Shown: positions 35,280 through 44,420, counted from the stretch's first letter. The stretch is DNA of 64,000 nt from Eubacteriaceae bacterium (GCA_902363805.1 CABJBF010000001.1:372001-436000); one strand, 5' to 3'. The notes: a model not told the origin generated them from the sequence alone. Numbers and translations: made by a program.

Positions 35280-35593
35280 TAGACGTACAAGAAAAAAGAA
35301 TGCCTGCGGAAGTGGAAGTCCCGACAAGCATTCGCAAAATAATATTACAGTTTCATTTTATACCAATTAACGAAAATAGTCAAAAGGCTAAAAAGTCCAA
35401 ATTAGAAGATATTGCATGGGACCTACATTTGGTTAAGGATGTTGTGATTGCAGTTCTAATATGTGCAGTATTAAGCAATAACAAATGGATTGCTACCGGA
35501 AATGTAAATAAGATAGCAGCAATCATAACAATTGGAGCAATTATCATATATGGACTATTTGCATTTGATGTATGGCTGCGTTGCAGAAAGTAG
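35276..35593 (+). CDS. Phage membrane protein with two predicted helices
   Basis: 105 residues from TTG 35276 (alternative ATG 35300). The soluble N-terminal half is followed by two hydrophobic helices (VVIAVLICAVL and IAAIITIGAIIIYGLFAF). Not recognised. It overlaps the previous gene by 4 bp. Confidence 0.55.
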   Translation: MIDVQEKRMPAEVEVPTSIRKIILQFHFIPINENSQKAKKSKLEDIAWDLHLVKDVVIAVLICAVLSNNKWIATGNVNKIAAIITIGAIIIYGLFAFDVWLRCRK

Positions 35594-35602
35594 GTGCAGG
35601 AT

Positions 35603-36346
35603 ATGTATTACAACGAATGTCCTAACTGCGGAGCAACGTTAGACCCTGGAGAAAAGTGTGATTGTTTATTGGAACAAAATGAACATATCCATATAAGAAG
35701 AGTTCAATATGCAACTAAGGCTGAATGGCTCGATGCACGAAAAGGCAAAATAGGTGGTTCAGATGCGGCAGCAGTATTGGGACTTAACCCATACAAGACT
35801 AATGAGGAGTTTTGGGAAGAAATGGTAGGCCTTAGAGTTCCAATAGATATATCGGACAGACCGTATGTCATATATGGAAGTAAGGCAGAAGAACACATAA
35901 GGGCAATATTTGCATTAGACCATCCGGAATATAAGGTTGAATACTTCGGTGACAACATGCTTCTTAATGATAAATATCCATTTGCACATGCATCGCTTGA
36001 TGGAGAACTGACAGAAGTTGAATCCGGAAGAAAAGGAATCTTTGAATGTAAGACAACAGAGCTGTTTAGTTCAATCCATAAAGAAAAGTGGGACGGGGAA
36101 CATATCCCGGATAATTATTACATACAGGTCTTACATTATCTTATGGTAACAGAATATCAATTTGTTGTTTTAAGAGCACAGATAAAAAGCTTATGGAATG
36201 GTGAGATAAGGCTTATTACTAAAGATTATCATATTGAACGAAGTGAAGTTGAGGAAGATATTAACTTTCTTTATAAAAAAGAGCAGGAATTTATTAATAA
36301 AGTCAAAACAAAAACAAGACCGGCATTAATAATGCCAGAATTTTAA
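35603..36346 (+). CDS. YqaJ-type phage exonuclease/recombinase
   Basis: About 247 residues. After a zinc-knuckle N-terminus (CPNCGATLDPGEKCDC) comes the YqaJ nuclease domain: WLDARKGKIGGSDAAAVLGLNPY, EEHIRAIFA, HASLDGEL and GIFECKTTE, the last two carrying the D...ExK catalytic residues, and YYIQVLHYLMVTEY. It is the lambda Exo-like partner of RecT, encoded at 37523-38428, and resects double-strand ends. Confidence 0.88.
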   Translation: MYYNECPNCGATLDPGEKCDCLLEQNEHIHIRRVQYATKAEWLDARKGKIGGSDAAAVLGLNPYKTNEEFWEEMVGLRVPIDISDRPYVIYGSKAEEHIRAIFALDHPEYKVEYFGDNMLLNDKYPFAHASLDGELTEVESGRKGIFECKTTELFSSIHKEKWDGEHIPDNYYIQVLHYLMVTEYQFVVLRAQIKSLWNGEIRLITKDYHIERSEVEEDINFLYKKEQEFINKVKTKTRPALIMPEF

Positions 36347-36366
36347 ACAGAAAGGAATAGGAAAAA

Positions 36367-37269
36367 ATGGAATTACAGATTTATAATCCAACAGATGAAA
36401 ATGCAATCAAAAAGATAGATTGGAATTATGAGGAATTAAAGCAGGAAATAACAACAAGAGCGAATGATTATAAAACTCTTGTATACACAGACGACAACAT
36501 TAAAGATGCAAAATCAGACAGAGCAAATCTTAACAAATTCATAAAGGTTTTAGATACCAAAAGAAAAGACGTTAAAAAGATGATGCTTGAGCCATATACA
36601 GAATTTGAAAGTCAGGTAAAGGAACTAATTGGAATCATTGGAGAAGCAAACAACAACATTGACAGTCAGGTAAAGGCTTATGAGCAGAAAAAGAGAGATG
36701 AAAAACTCGTAAAGGTTCAGGAGATTTACGATGGAATATTTGGCGATAGTGATTTGTTATCAATTTTAACATGGGACAGAGTATTTAAGCCGACATATCT
36801 TAATGCAACAACAACCCTTAAAAGCATAAAAACTGAAATGACAGAGTTACTTGAAAGAGTAACAAATGAACTTAACATTATTAACAATGATGATGGTGAA
36901 TATCAGTTTGAAATGAAAGAAGAGTATCTTAAAAACTTCAGTATGACAGATGCTCTGACAGTCAAGCAGAGATTTGAAGAAAATGCGAGAAGAAAAGCTG
37001 AATATGAAGCAAAGAGACAGGCAGAAATGGAAGCACGTAAAGAAAGAGAAAGAGCAGAAGCTGAAAGTGTTGCTGATGCTGGAAAGATTCAGACTAATGA
37101 AAGTAAAGAAGAGAAAGAAACTGCAGCTACAGAAGCAGTAAAAACAGTAGAAACTTTCACGGAAGAATTGATTGAACTTGACTTTAGAGTAAGAGCAACA
37201 GCAACTCAGCTTGAAGGATTAAAGAATTATTTGAAGAGTAACAATATAGAATTTGGACCAGTGAAATAG
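36367..37269 (+). CDS. DUF1351 protein of the phage recombination module
   Basis: 300 residues, largely helical: LNKFIKVLDTKRKDVKKMMLEPY and a long basic/acidic coiled coil (about 200-260, rich in EAKRQAEMEARKERERAEA). DUF1351 proteins lie between exonuclease and RecT in Firmicute phages and probably support recombination or replication. AAAGGAAT precedes the ATG. Confidence 0.75.
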   Translation: MELQIYNPTDENAIKKIDWNYEELKQEITTRANDYKTLVYTDDNIKDAKSDRANLNKFIKVLDTKRKDVKKMMLEPYTEFESQVKELIGIIGEANNNIDSQVKAYEQKKRDEKLVKVQEIYDGIFGDSDLLSILTWDRVFKPTYLNATTTLKSIKTEMTELLERVTNELNIINNDDGEYQFEMKEEYLKNFSMTDALTVKQRFEENARRKAEYEAKRQAEMEARKERERAEAESVADAGKIQTNESKEEKETAATEAVKTVETFTEELIELDFRVRATATQLEGLKNYLKSNNIEFGPVK

Positions 37270-37282
37270 GGAGGAAATACGG

Positions 37283-37522
37283 ATGATTAAAATAGAAAAT
37301 GGAAGTGTACATGTTAAAGGAACCAAATCAGATATATTATCAGATTTATCTTGCATAATATACGGTTTAAAAATTGAAATGGGTATAGATGAAGCAGATT
37401 TGAGACATGCAGTAGATATTGCTTTTATGAATGAAAATGAATTAATGGAGTCGTTAGATCATGCATTAGACGAATTAATAGATGTATTAACAAAAAAGTT
37501 CGATGATAAGGAGGAAAAGTAA
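37283..37522 (+). CDS. Hypothetical phage protein, 79 aa
   Basis: GGGAGGAAAT precedes the ATG. An acidic helical protein with VHVKGTKSDILSDLSCIIYGL and MESLDHALDELIDVL. Not recognised; it sits directly before recT (stop and start abut), so it is part of the recombination operon. Confidence 0.6.
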   Translation: MIKIENGSVHVKGTKSDILSDLSCIIYGLKIEMGIDEADLRHAVDIAFMNENELMESLDHALDELIDVLTKKFDDKEEK

Positions 37523-38428
37523 ATGGCAGTATCAAATAATTTAGCAAAAAGTCAGCAGAAAACATCATTGACAGCGTATTTATCAAATGACGCAGTAAAG
37601 AATCAGATTAACAGCATAGTGGGTGGAAAGAATGGAACAAGATTCATATCATCAATCATAAGTGCAGTTAATGCAAATGCATCACTACAGGAGTGTACAA
37701 ATGCATCCATATTAAGTGCAGCACTTTTGGGTGAAAGTTTAAATCTATCTCCAAGTCCACAGTTAGGACAGTATTACATGGTTCCTTTCAAAAATAACAA
37801 TGCAGGTGTTAAGGTTGCACAGTTCCAGCTTGGATATAAAGGCTACATACAGCTGGCAATCAGATCAGGACAATATAAGAAATTAAATGTGCTAGCTATT
37901 AAGGAAGGTGAATTGATTAACTTCAATCCTTTAGATGAAGAGATAGAGGTTAAGCTTATAGCTGATGAAGCTGAAAGAGAAAAGGCTGAGACAATTGGTT
38001 ACTATGCAATGTTTGAATATACAAACGGATTTAAGAAGGCAATGTACTGGTCAAAGGAAAAGATGAAGGCTCATGCAATTAAGTATTCCCAGGGTTATGC
38101 TGCAGATGTGAAGAAAGGAACAAAGTGGACATTCTGGAGCAAGGATTTTGACGGAATGGCTTACAAGACAATGTTAAGACAGATTATCAGTAAATGGGGA
38201 ATCATGAGCATTGAAATGCAGACAGCTCTTGACAGTGACATGGCAGTGATTAATGAGGATGGAACAAAGGATTATGTTGAAATGGATGAAGGAATGATTG
38301 TTGAAGGATCTGCAGAGGAAATGGAAAGTGCTAATGCCGGTGAAGGTGAAGAAGTAGCTAAGGAGCAGACAACAGAACAGTCTCAACAGACAACGGCTCA
38401 GGCAGTTCAACAGTCATTTTTCCAGTAG
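37523..38428 (+). CDS. recT: RecT single-strand annealing protein
   Basis: 301 residues with the RecT core: SIISAVNANASLQECTNASI, SPSPQLGQYYMVPF, FQLGYKGYIQLAIRSGQYK and AYKTMLRQIISKWG. The C-terminus is Gln/Glu/Thr-rich and disordered. RecT anneals complementary single strands made by the YqaJ nuclease, allowing RecA-independent recombination of phage DNA. AAGGAGG precedes the ATG. Confidence 0.93.
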   Translation: MAVSNNLAKSQQKTSLTAYLSNDAVKNQINSIVGGKNGTRFISSIISAVNANASLQECTNASILSAALLGESLNLSPSPQLGQYYMVPFKNNNAGVKVAQFQLGYKGYIQLAIRSGQYKKLNVLAIKEGELINFNPLDEEIEVKLIADEAEREKAETIGYYAMFEYTNGFKKAMYWSKEKMKAHAIKYSQGYAADVKKGTKWTFWSKDFDGMAYKTMLRQIISKWGIMSIEMQTALDSDMAVINEDGTKDYVEMDEGMIVEGSAEEMESANAGEGEEVAKEQTTEQSQQTTAQAVQQSFFQ

Positions 38429-38440
38429 GAGGACAAGCCT

Positions 38441-38719
38441 ATGGACATAGTGGATTACATTCCATTTGGAAGGGAGAATGCAGTAACCAGAACGCAGTTA
38501 AGGATTATGACAGGTATGAATGATAGAAAAATAAGAGACAAGATATCAGAAGCAAGAAGAGATACAGTTATTCTTAACATGCAGGATGGCAAAGGTTATT
38601 TCAGGCCACTTCCGGAAGAAAGACATCTTGTTGAAGCTTATGATAAACAGGAAACAGCAAGATTAAAAAGTATTGGTTGGAGCCTAAAGGCTACAAGGCA
38701 GATGCTTAAGAATTGGTAA
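38441..38719 (+). CDS. Phage winged-helix-like protein, 92 aa
   Basis: The sequence AVTRTQLRIMTGMNDRKIRDKISEARR looks like a winged helix-turn-helix common downstream of recT in Firmicute phages, with ILNMQDGKGYFRP as wing. It probably binds DNA. Function unproven. Confidence 0.6.
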   Translation: MDIVDYIPFGRENAVTRTQLRIMTGMNDRKIRDKISEARRDTVILNMQDGKGYFRPLPEERHLVEAYDKQETARLKSIGWSLKATRQMLKNW

Positions 38720-38797
38720 CTATTAATTGATATGCCAACATACATATCTGATAACAAATATATATCACGAAATTAATTAACTATGTTTATGTAATTA

Positions 38798-38820
38798 GCC
38801 TGCTACATAATGTGGCAGGC
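38798..38820 (+). other. Hairpin before the VRR-type nuclease gene
   Basis: GCCTGC/GCAGGC forms a 6-bp stem around an 11-nt loop, 10 nt before the AAAGGAG of the next gene. It may affect translation. Confidence 0.35.
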
Positions 38821-38834
38821 AGAAAGGAGACAAG

Positions 38835-39170
38835 GTGGTTAATTCAAAACAAAAAGGAGCACGTTTTGAAAGACAACTTGCAGGACACATCAGAGATTAC
38901 GGATATAAAGCAAGACGAGGGCAACAGTATTGTGGAGCAAATGGAGATGCGGATGTTGTCGGACTTCCGGGAATACATATTGAAGCAAAACATTGTGAAA
39001 AGATGAAACTGTATGACTGGATGGCTCAAGCAAAATCAGATGCAAACAAAAACGAATTGCCAGCAGTTTTTCATAAGAAGAATAATGCTGAAATTCTTGT
39101 CACAATGACATTTGATGATTGGATGCAGATATACAGAGAGTATGAAGCAGGAAGACAAGGAGACGATTAA
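38835..39170 (+). CDS. VRR-NUC/Holliday-junction-resolvase-like nuclease
   Basis: 111 residues from GTG with AAAGGAG upstream. Core residues of the PD-(D/E)xK nuclease fold: KGARFERQL (Glu), ANGDADVVGLPGIHIEAKH (D...ExK) and DWMAQAKSDA. Phage relatives resolve branched DNA or act as structure-specific nucleases. Confidence 0.8.
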   Translation: MVNSKQKGARFERQLAGHIRDYGYKARRGQQYCGANGDADVVGLPGIHIEAKHCEKMKLYDWMAQAKSDANKNELPAVFHKKNNAEILVTMTFDDWMQIYREYEAGRQGDD

Positions 39171-39175
39171 ATGAC

Positions 39176-39988
39176 ATGGCAAAAGTAGGAATAGAGAGTT
39201 TCCTATTAGATTGCCACACTAACGATAACATGGCTGAAATTGAAGCAGCCTATGGCATAAAGGGATTTGCTGTAATAGTCAAACTCTGGCAGAAAATTTA
39301 TTCAGATAAGGGGTATTACTGTGAATGGATAGAAAGAAGCCCACTTCTGTTTTTGTCGCAATGGTTCGGTGGGAACAGCGGTGTGGATTTAAGTTTAATA
39401 AACCAGGTAGTAAGTCATGCCATTAAGATAGGTATTTTTAACGAGAGTATGTTCAATGAATATGCCATTTTAACATCGGAAAGAATACAGAGACAGTATT
39501 TTGATGTTGTTAAAAGAAGAACAGAAATCGAAGTCATAGATGAATACCTCTTGGTTAGTGTTGCCAATTTTAAGGGAAATGTAAACATAATTGAAAAAAA
39601 TGTATGCAGAAATGAGAAAAATGTATGCAGAAATTCAACAAGTAAAGTAAAGGAAAGTAAAGTAAAGAAAAGTAAAGTAAATACGTATTTCGATTCGAAA
39701 AAAGTGAATGATGCATTTGCTGCTTATCTTGCCATGCGGGAAAGGTCAGCACCAGTACCGGGAAGCAAGATTGTTAATCTCATTGAGCAGCTTAATACTT
39801 TTAAAGATAAAGGCTGTAGTGATGATGAACTTGTAGAGATTGTTAAAGAAGCAACATCAAAAGGCTGGATGAATTTTTATAAGTCAGACAAAAAGAAGCC
39901 GGAGCAGAGCAAAGCAAACTTTACTGAACGAAATTATAGCAAAGATGATATGGAATCACTTGAACGTAAATTGTTAACGAGGAGATAG
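39176..39988 (+). CDS. Phage replisome organiser, DUF4373/DnaD-like
   Basis: 270 residues. N-terminal DUF4373 (Lin1244/Lin1753-like) domain, about 1-95: NDNMAEIEAAYGIKGFAVIVKLW and SPLLFLSQWFGG; a Lys-rich linker; a C-terminal DnaD-like helix with GWMNFYKSDKK. Such proteins open the phage origin and recruit the host helicase. The linker-coding DNA holds two exact copies of an 18-bp sequence and AAGTAAAG repeats, as origins inside initiator genes do. Encodes a duplicated NEKNVCRN-type stretch. Confidence 0.82.
   Translation: MAKVGIESFLLDCHTNDNMAEIEAAYGIKGFAVIVKLWQKIYSDKGYYCEWIERSPLLFLSQWFGGNSGVDLSLINQVVSHAIKIGIFNESMFNEYAILTSERIQRQYFDVVKRRTEIEVIDEYLLVSVANFKGNVNIIEKNVCRNEKNVCRNSTSKVKESKVKKSKVNTYFDSKKVNDAFAAYLAMRERSAPVPGSKIVNLIEQLNTFKDKGCSDDELVEIVKEATSKGWMNFYKSDKKKPEQSKANFTERNYSKDDMESLERKLLTRR
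39596..39682. repeat. Iteron-like repeats inside the replisome organiser gene (candidate origin)
   Basis: AAAAATGTATGCAGAAAT occurs exactly at 39596-39613 and 39617-39634, a 21-bp period. It is followed by three AAGTAAAGTAAAG-type direct repeats with only A/G/T (39640-39682), an easily melted stretch. Position inside the initiator gene resembles lambda O and SPP1 gp38. Confidence 0.5.
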
Positions 39989-39990
39989 AT

Positions 39991-40176
39991 ATGGATATAA
40001 ACAAAATGACAAAAGAACAGATTGAATACCGAATCAGACAGATAGATGGCAGGGAAATGTTTCTGATTAGTGCTGATTATATGACAGATGAACAGAGAGA
40101 AGAAGTAAGGGCAATTACGCTTGAAAGAGAACAGTTACAGAAGAGATTGGAAGAGTTTGATGAAGAAAGAAATTAA
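39991..40176 (+). CDS. Hypothetical phage protein, 61 aa
   Basis: GAGGAG precedes the ATG. A short, helical, highly charged protein (TKEQIEYRIRQIDGREMFLI, EQLQKRLEEFDEERN). Not recognised; overlaps the next gene by 17 bp. Confidence 0.6.
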   Translation: MDINKMTKEQIEYRIRQIDGREMFLISADYMTDEQREEVRAITLEREQLQKRLEEFDEERN

Positions 40177-40693
40177 TGAACCTGCAAACTATTGGCATTT
40201 AATCAATTTGCCGGGAAATAATCAATATGAAATCAGTATAGATGGAAATATAAGAAAAACATTCAAAAACGGTAAGAAAAAAATGTTAACACCATTTAGG
40301 AGAAAGAACAAAAGAAATTTATTTGTGAAAATCACTATTGATGGTAAATCAAAGGACTACACAGTTTTCAAATTATTGGTTAATACATTTGTCAATGAAA
40401 TTCCAAAAGGAAAAGTACCATACCATAAGGACTTGAGTATTTGGAACAATCATAGAGACAACATAGGATTCATAACAAGAGAGGAATTAGGGAAACTTAC
40501 TGCGAGAATGTCAGGTAAAAGAAAACCAGTAATAAAGATAGATGAAGCAGGAAGGATTGTAGAAACATATGTAAGTGTAAGAGAAGCAGGCATTAGAAAT
40601 AACATGTCTTATCAGACGATAGCAGACAGATGCCATAACAGAATAAAGAAACCATTTGCATTAGATGGATATAACTATCAGTTTGAAGAATAA
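40160..40693 (+). CDS. NUMOD4-HNH type endonuclease-like protein
   Basis: 177 residues from ATG 40160, inside the previous gene end. N-terminal NUMOD4 motif WHLINLPGNNQYEISIDGNI, an HNH-like centre VPYHKDLSIWNNHRDNIGF with His, Asn, Asn, and a C-terminal NUMOD1-like VSVREAGIRNNMSYQTI DNA-binding repeat. Homing-type endonucleases have this structure and act as selfish elements in phages. No interrupted intron is evident around it, so it may be free-standing. Confidence 0.75.
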   Translation: MKKEINEPANYWHLINLPGNNQYEISIDGNIRKTFKNGKKKMLTPFRRKNKRNLFVKITIDGKSKDYTVFKLLVNTFVNEIPKGKVPYHKDLSIWNNHRDNIGFITREELGKLTARMSGKRKPVIKIDEAGRIVETYVSVREAGIRNNMSYQTIADRCHNRIKKPFALDGYNYQFEE

Positions 40694-40754
40694 AAAATAA
40701 TCGAAAGGAGCGGAACTCTGGCCAGAGTAATGATATATCGGTTCCTGGAGAGAA

Positions 40755-43271
40755 ATGGAATATTTAGAATTTTTAAAAAGCAAAATTGACATAGCAAAAG
40801 ACAGTGGATTTGAAGTAAAAAGAGAAGATATAAATCCAATATTAAAACCACACCAGAAAGATGCCGTAATGTGGGCAATACGAGGCGGAAGAAGAGCTTT
40901 GTTTGAATCATTTGGACTGGGAAAAACAGTTCAGGAAATAGAATTTTGTCACCAGATAGTAAAGCATAAAGGCGGAAAAGCATTAATTGTATTACCGCTT
41001 GGAGTTAAGCAGGAATTTACACATGGTGCAGTAGAGGTATTAGGTTATAAAAAGCCTGAATATGTACGAAACATGGAAGAGGTTAAAAATGCCAAAAGTG
41101 ACATTATGATAACCAACTATGAAAGAGTAAGAGATGGAAATATTGAACCTAAATATTTTAAGGCAACATCCTTAGATGAAGCATCAGTTCTCAGAAGTTT
41201 TGGAAGCAAGACATATCAGGAGTTTCTGGAAAAGTTTAAAGGAGTTGAATATAAACTTGTTGCAACAGCTACACCATCACCGAACAAATATAAGGAACTT
41301 ATTCATTACGCAGGATATTTGGAAGTAATGGACACAGGTCAGGCATTAACGAGATTTTTCCAAAGAGACAGTACAAAGGCAAATAATCTGACTTTATATC
41401 CTAATCAGGAAGATGAATTCTGGTTGTGGGTAAGCAGCTGGGCATTATTCTGTACAAAGCCTTCAGATTTGAATAGTGAATATTCAGATGAAGGATATGA
41501 ATTGCCACCATTGCAGGTAAACTGGCATGAATTACCGATAAACTACGGAGATACGGCTGATAAGAATGGACAGATGCAGTTATTTACAGAAGCGACAGCA
41601 GGGTTAAAAGAAGCAGCAGCCGTTAAAAGAGAAAGCATATCTGCAAGAATAGAAAAGATGAAGGAAATCGTAGATGCAAGTCCAAATGATAATTTTATAC
41701 TGTGGCATGATTTGGAAAGTGAAAGACACGCAATAAAGAAAGCGTTACCGGAAACAGTTGATATATATGGCTCACAGAATTATGAAATCAGGGAAAAAAG
41801 AGTTATAGATTTTTCGGAAGGAAGGACAAGATTGTTTGCAACAAAGAAAGAATTATCAGGTTCAGGTTGTAACTTCCAGAAACATTGTCACAGAGAAATT
41901 TTTGTAGGCATAGATTATGAATTTAATGATTTTATTCAGGCAATACACAGATGCTACAGATTCCTTCAAAAAGAGCAGGTAATAATTGACATAATTTACA
42001 TGGAGAATGAAAAGAGTATTAAAGAGGTTCTGGAAGAAAAGTGGAAAAATCATAATCATATGGTGTCAAAAATGATTGAAATAGTAAAGAAATATGGTTT
42101 GAATCAGAACAACAAGGCACAGGGACTTAACAGAAAGATAGGAGTGAAAGCAGTGAAGGTAGAAGGAAAGTATTATACAGCAGTTCATAATGATTGTGTT
42201 GAGGAAGTAAGAACCATGAATGATAATTCAGTAGATTTAATTCATACATCAATTCCGTTTGGAAACCATTATGAATATTCAGCAAATTATAACGATTTCG
42301 GACACAATCAAAATACGAAAAGATTCTTTGAGCAGATGGATTTTTTGACACCCGAATTATTAAGAATATTAAAACCGGGAAGGGTTGCGGCTATTCATGT
42401 AAAGGACAGAGTACTGTTTGGTAATGCAACAGGTACGGGAATGCCAACAATTGAACCTTTCCATGCTGACTGTATAGCTCATTACATAAAACATGGATTT
42501 CAGTACTTTGGAATGATAACGGTTGTGACGGATGTTGTAAGGGAAAATAATCAGACATACAGATTAGGTTGGAGTGAACAGTGTAAAGACGGCTCAAAAA
42601 TGGGAGTGGGATGCCCGGAATATATATTGCTGTTTAGAAAGCTGCCAACAGACAAATCAACAGCTTATGCAGATGAACCGGTTAAAAAGACAAAAGAAGA
42701 ATATACGAGGGCACAATGGCAGATAGATGCACACGGATACTGGAGAAGTTCAGGAGACAGACTTGTAACTAAGAAAGAATTATTGGAAGCAGACATTAAG
42801 AATTTACAGAAGGTATATCGCAAATATTCAAGAGAAAATATTTACAACTATGAAGAACATGTAAAACTTGCAGAACAGCTTGATAAAGAAGGAAGACTTC
42901 CGGCTATATTTATGGTAGTAGCTCCCGGTTCATGGAACAACCTTGAAGTGTGGGATGATATAAACAGAATGAAAACACTCAATACACAGCAGTCGAGAAG
43001 GAGAAAGCAAATGCATGTGTGTCCTTTACAGATAGACATCGTTGAAAGGATTATAAACAGATATTCAAATAAAGGGGATTTGGTTCTGGATCCATTTGGC
43101 GGACTTATGACAGTTCCAATGACTGCGGTAAAAATGAAAAGAAGAGGATACGGAATAGAGTTAAATGAAGATTATTTTAGGGATGGCGTCGGATATTTGC
43201 AACAGGCTGAAGAGGAAAGAGAGACACCTACATTATTTGATTACTTAGGAATAGATGGAGGTGAACAATAG
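40755..43271 (+). CDS. Helicase-DNA methyltransferase fusion
   Basis: 838 residues. The first 430 form an SNF2-like helicase: HQKDAVMWAIRGG, Walker A SFGLGKTVQE, DEAS-type motif (LDEASVL), ATATPSPNKYKE, and AIHRCYR near the end. Residues about 440-835 form an N4/N6-type methyltransferase: catalytic motif SIPFGNHYEYS instead of (S/T)PPY, and SAM motif DLVLDPFGGLMT. Fusions of this kind occur in phages and may modify the phage genome or act in defence/anti-restriction. The substitution of PPY by IPFG is worth noting; a matching variant TSIPFG occurs in relatives to my knowledge. Confidence 0.82.
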   Translation: MEYLEFLKSKIDIAKDSGFEVKREDINPILKPHQKDAVMWAIRGGRRALFESFGLGKTVQEIEFCHQIVKHKGGKALIVLPLGVKQEFTHGAVEVLGYKKPEYVRNMEEVKNAKSDIMITNYERVRDGNIEPKYFKATSLDEASVLRSFGSKTYQEFLEKFKGVEYKLVATATPSPNKYKELIHYAGYLEVMDTGQALTRFFQRDSTKANNLTLYPNQEDEFWLWVSSWALFCTKPSDLNSEYSDEGYELPPLQVNWHELPINYGDTADKNGQMQLFTEATAGLKEAAAVKRESISARIEKMKEIVDASPNDNFILWHDLESERHAIKKALPETVDIYGSQNYEIREKRVIDFSEGRTRLFATKKELSGSGCNFQKHCHREIFVGIDYEFNDFIQAIHRCYRFLQKEQVIIDIIYMENEKSIKEVLEEKWKNHNHMVSKMIEIVKKYGLNQNNKAQGLNRKIGVKAVKVEGKYYTAVHNDCVEEVRTMNDNSVDLIHTSIPFGNHYEYSANYNDFGHNQNTKRFFEQMDFLTPELLRILKPGRVAAIHVKDRVLFGNATGTGMPTIEPFHADCIAHYIKHGFQYFGMITVVTDVVRENNQTYRLGWSEQCKDGSKMGVGCPEYILLFRKLPTDKSTAYADEPVKKTKEEYTRAQWQIDAHGYWRSSGDRLVTKKELLEADIKNLQKVYRKYSRENIYNYEEHVKLAEQLDKEGRLPAIFMVVAPGSWNNLEVWDDINRMKTLNTQQSRRRKQMHVCPLQIDIVERIINRYSNKGDLVLDPFGGLMTVPMTAVKMKRRGYGIELNEDYFRDGVGYLQQAEEERETPTLFDYLGIDGGEQ

Positions 43272-43717
43272 TGACAATAAAAGAATTGGTGGAATTAAAT
43301 TTCTGCATTGCTGAAATAGAAGTTGAGGTTAGGTCAAACGGCAGACTTAAAGCCAAATATTACATAGGAGATGGAGCATGGAGAGATGCGAAACTGCGCG
43401 AACATGAAGCACATCAGGATTATAAAGTTGAGTTTATAGCAGAAAAGATAAACAGATTTGAAAATGACCATGTATACCACGATGTTATATTAAAGAACAT
43501 TCCAAAGAAAATATTAAAAATGGAAGTATATGCATGGCAGATGACAAGAAAACATTGGCATCCGACTAATTCAGATTCATTTGAAGCAATAGAAGTTACT
43601 GTGGAGGTGCCGGAAAACTATGATTTGCCACCAATGCAGGAAGAAAAGGAGCTTGAAGGGCAGATGGATATAAATGATGTGTTTGATAGTGAAGGGAGAC
43701 TTAAATGGCAAGGATGA
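43271..43717 (+). CDS. Hypothetical phage protein, 148 aa
   Basis: GTG start overlapping the previous TAG, with GGAGGTG upstream. Sequence features: EVRSNGRLKAKYYIGDGAWRD, HVYHDVILKNIPKKIL and an acidic C-terminus (QEEKELEGQMDIND). Not recognised. Overlaps the next gene. Confidence 0.6.
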   Translation: MTIKELVELNFCIAEIEVEVRSNGRLKAKYYIGDGAWRDAKLREHEAHQDYKVEFIAEKINRFENDHVYHDVILKNIPKKILKMEVYAWQMTRKHWHPTNSDSFEAIEVTVEVPENYDLPPMQEEKELEGQMDINDVFDSEGRLKWQG

Positions 43718-44091
43718 ATAAAGAAGAGCAGGCAAGGCGTGAAGGAATGGCTTATGCCTTTAAGATTGCTAAAGAAAGAGGAATTGATGGACTGGAAAAG
43801 GAATTACGATTAAGAAACATTACAAAACTTCCAGTTGCTATCAAAGAAAAAGATGTTGAAGAATGGTGTGATGGAATGAAAAATCAGACAGTAGACAGTG
43901 TGGGAATCCTGGCAATGGTATCTTTAAGGGATGGATTTGGATTTGGTAAAAAAAGACTGTTAGAGTTTAGAGAAATATTCAACAATAAAACAGATTGTAT
44001 TACGAATCCTGATTGGAGCTGCTGGGATGATCAGATAGCAATTTTAAAAGAAGAATGTGGTATTGATACATTCATAAGACAGAATGAATAG
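43705..44091 (+). CDS. Hypothetical phage protein, 128 aa
   Basis: Starts at ATG 43705 inside the previous gene with GGGAGA upstream. Contains REGMAYAFKIAKERGIDGLEKEL and SLRDGFGFGKKRLLEFRE, which recur in uncharacterised Lachnospiraceae phage proteins before small regulator genes. Function unknown. Confidence 0.6.
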   Translation: MARMNKEEQARREGMAYAFKIAKERGIDGLEKELRLRNITKLPVAIKEKDVEEWCDGMKNQTVDSVGILAMVSLRDGFGFGKKRLLEFREIFNNKTDCITNPDWSCWDDQIAILKEECGIDTFIRQNE

Positions 44092-44132
44092 ATGTTAAGA
44101 AATGTTAAGAAGTAAAATGTACATTGAAAACT

Positions 44133-44146
44133 AAATATTGGCTGAT
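44133..44146 (+). repeat. Left inverted repeat of gene unit 1
   Basis: AAATATTGGCTGAT pairs with ATCAGCCAGTATTT at 44975-44988 (13 of 14 match). It lies upstream of the promoter of unit 1. The nearby context ACATTGAAAACTAAATATTGG resembles ACATTGACAATTGAATATTGG before unit 2. Confidence 0.5.
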
Positions 44147-44181
44147 AAATTTCAAAAAACTTAATTTGTTTGGTAAAAGTA

Positions 44182-44210
44182 TTGATATATACGTACACGT
44201 ATGATACAAT
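44182..44210 (+). promoter_or_regulatory. Promoter with palindromic operator ATACGTACACGTAT
   Basis: TTGATA and TACAAT are separated by 17 bp. The spacer contains ATACGT-AC-ACGTAT, a perfect 6-bp inverted repeat, so a repressor bound here would block the promoter. The two ribbon-helix-helix-like proteins of this unit are natural candidates. Confidence 0.6.
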
Positions 44211-44239
44211 AAATATATCAAATGAAGGAGGTAAAACCA

Positions 44240-44356
44240 ATGGGCAAGAGAAAAGACAAAAAGAGCCTTAAGATATGGGATTTGGTAATCAAGTCGTTAA
44301 TAGCAATAGCAGCATTGATTACATCAATCGCCGAACTCATAAAGGCTCTTACATAG
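44240..44356 (+). CDS. Small hydrophobic peptide, 38 aa, with GAAA hairpin behind
   Basis: GAAGGAGG precedes the ATG. Basic N-terminus GKRKDKKSLKIWD, then a helix VIKSLIAIAALITSIAELI. After the stop comes GGGAGA-GAAA-TCTCCC (44363-44378). Same organisation as 34233-34379. Toxin-like membrane peptides have this build, but function is unknown. Confidence 0.6.
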   Translation: MGKRKDKKSLKIWDLVIKSLIAIAALITSIAELIKALT

Positions 44357-44420
44357 GAGAAAGGGAGAGAAATCTCCCAATCTCTTACAAGTATATTAGC
44401 ACATTGGGAAAGAAAATAAA

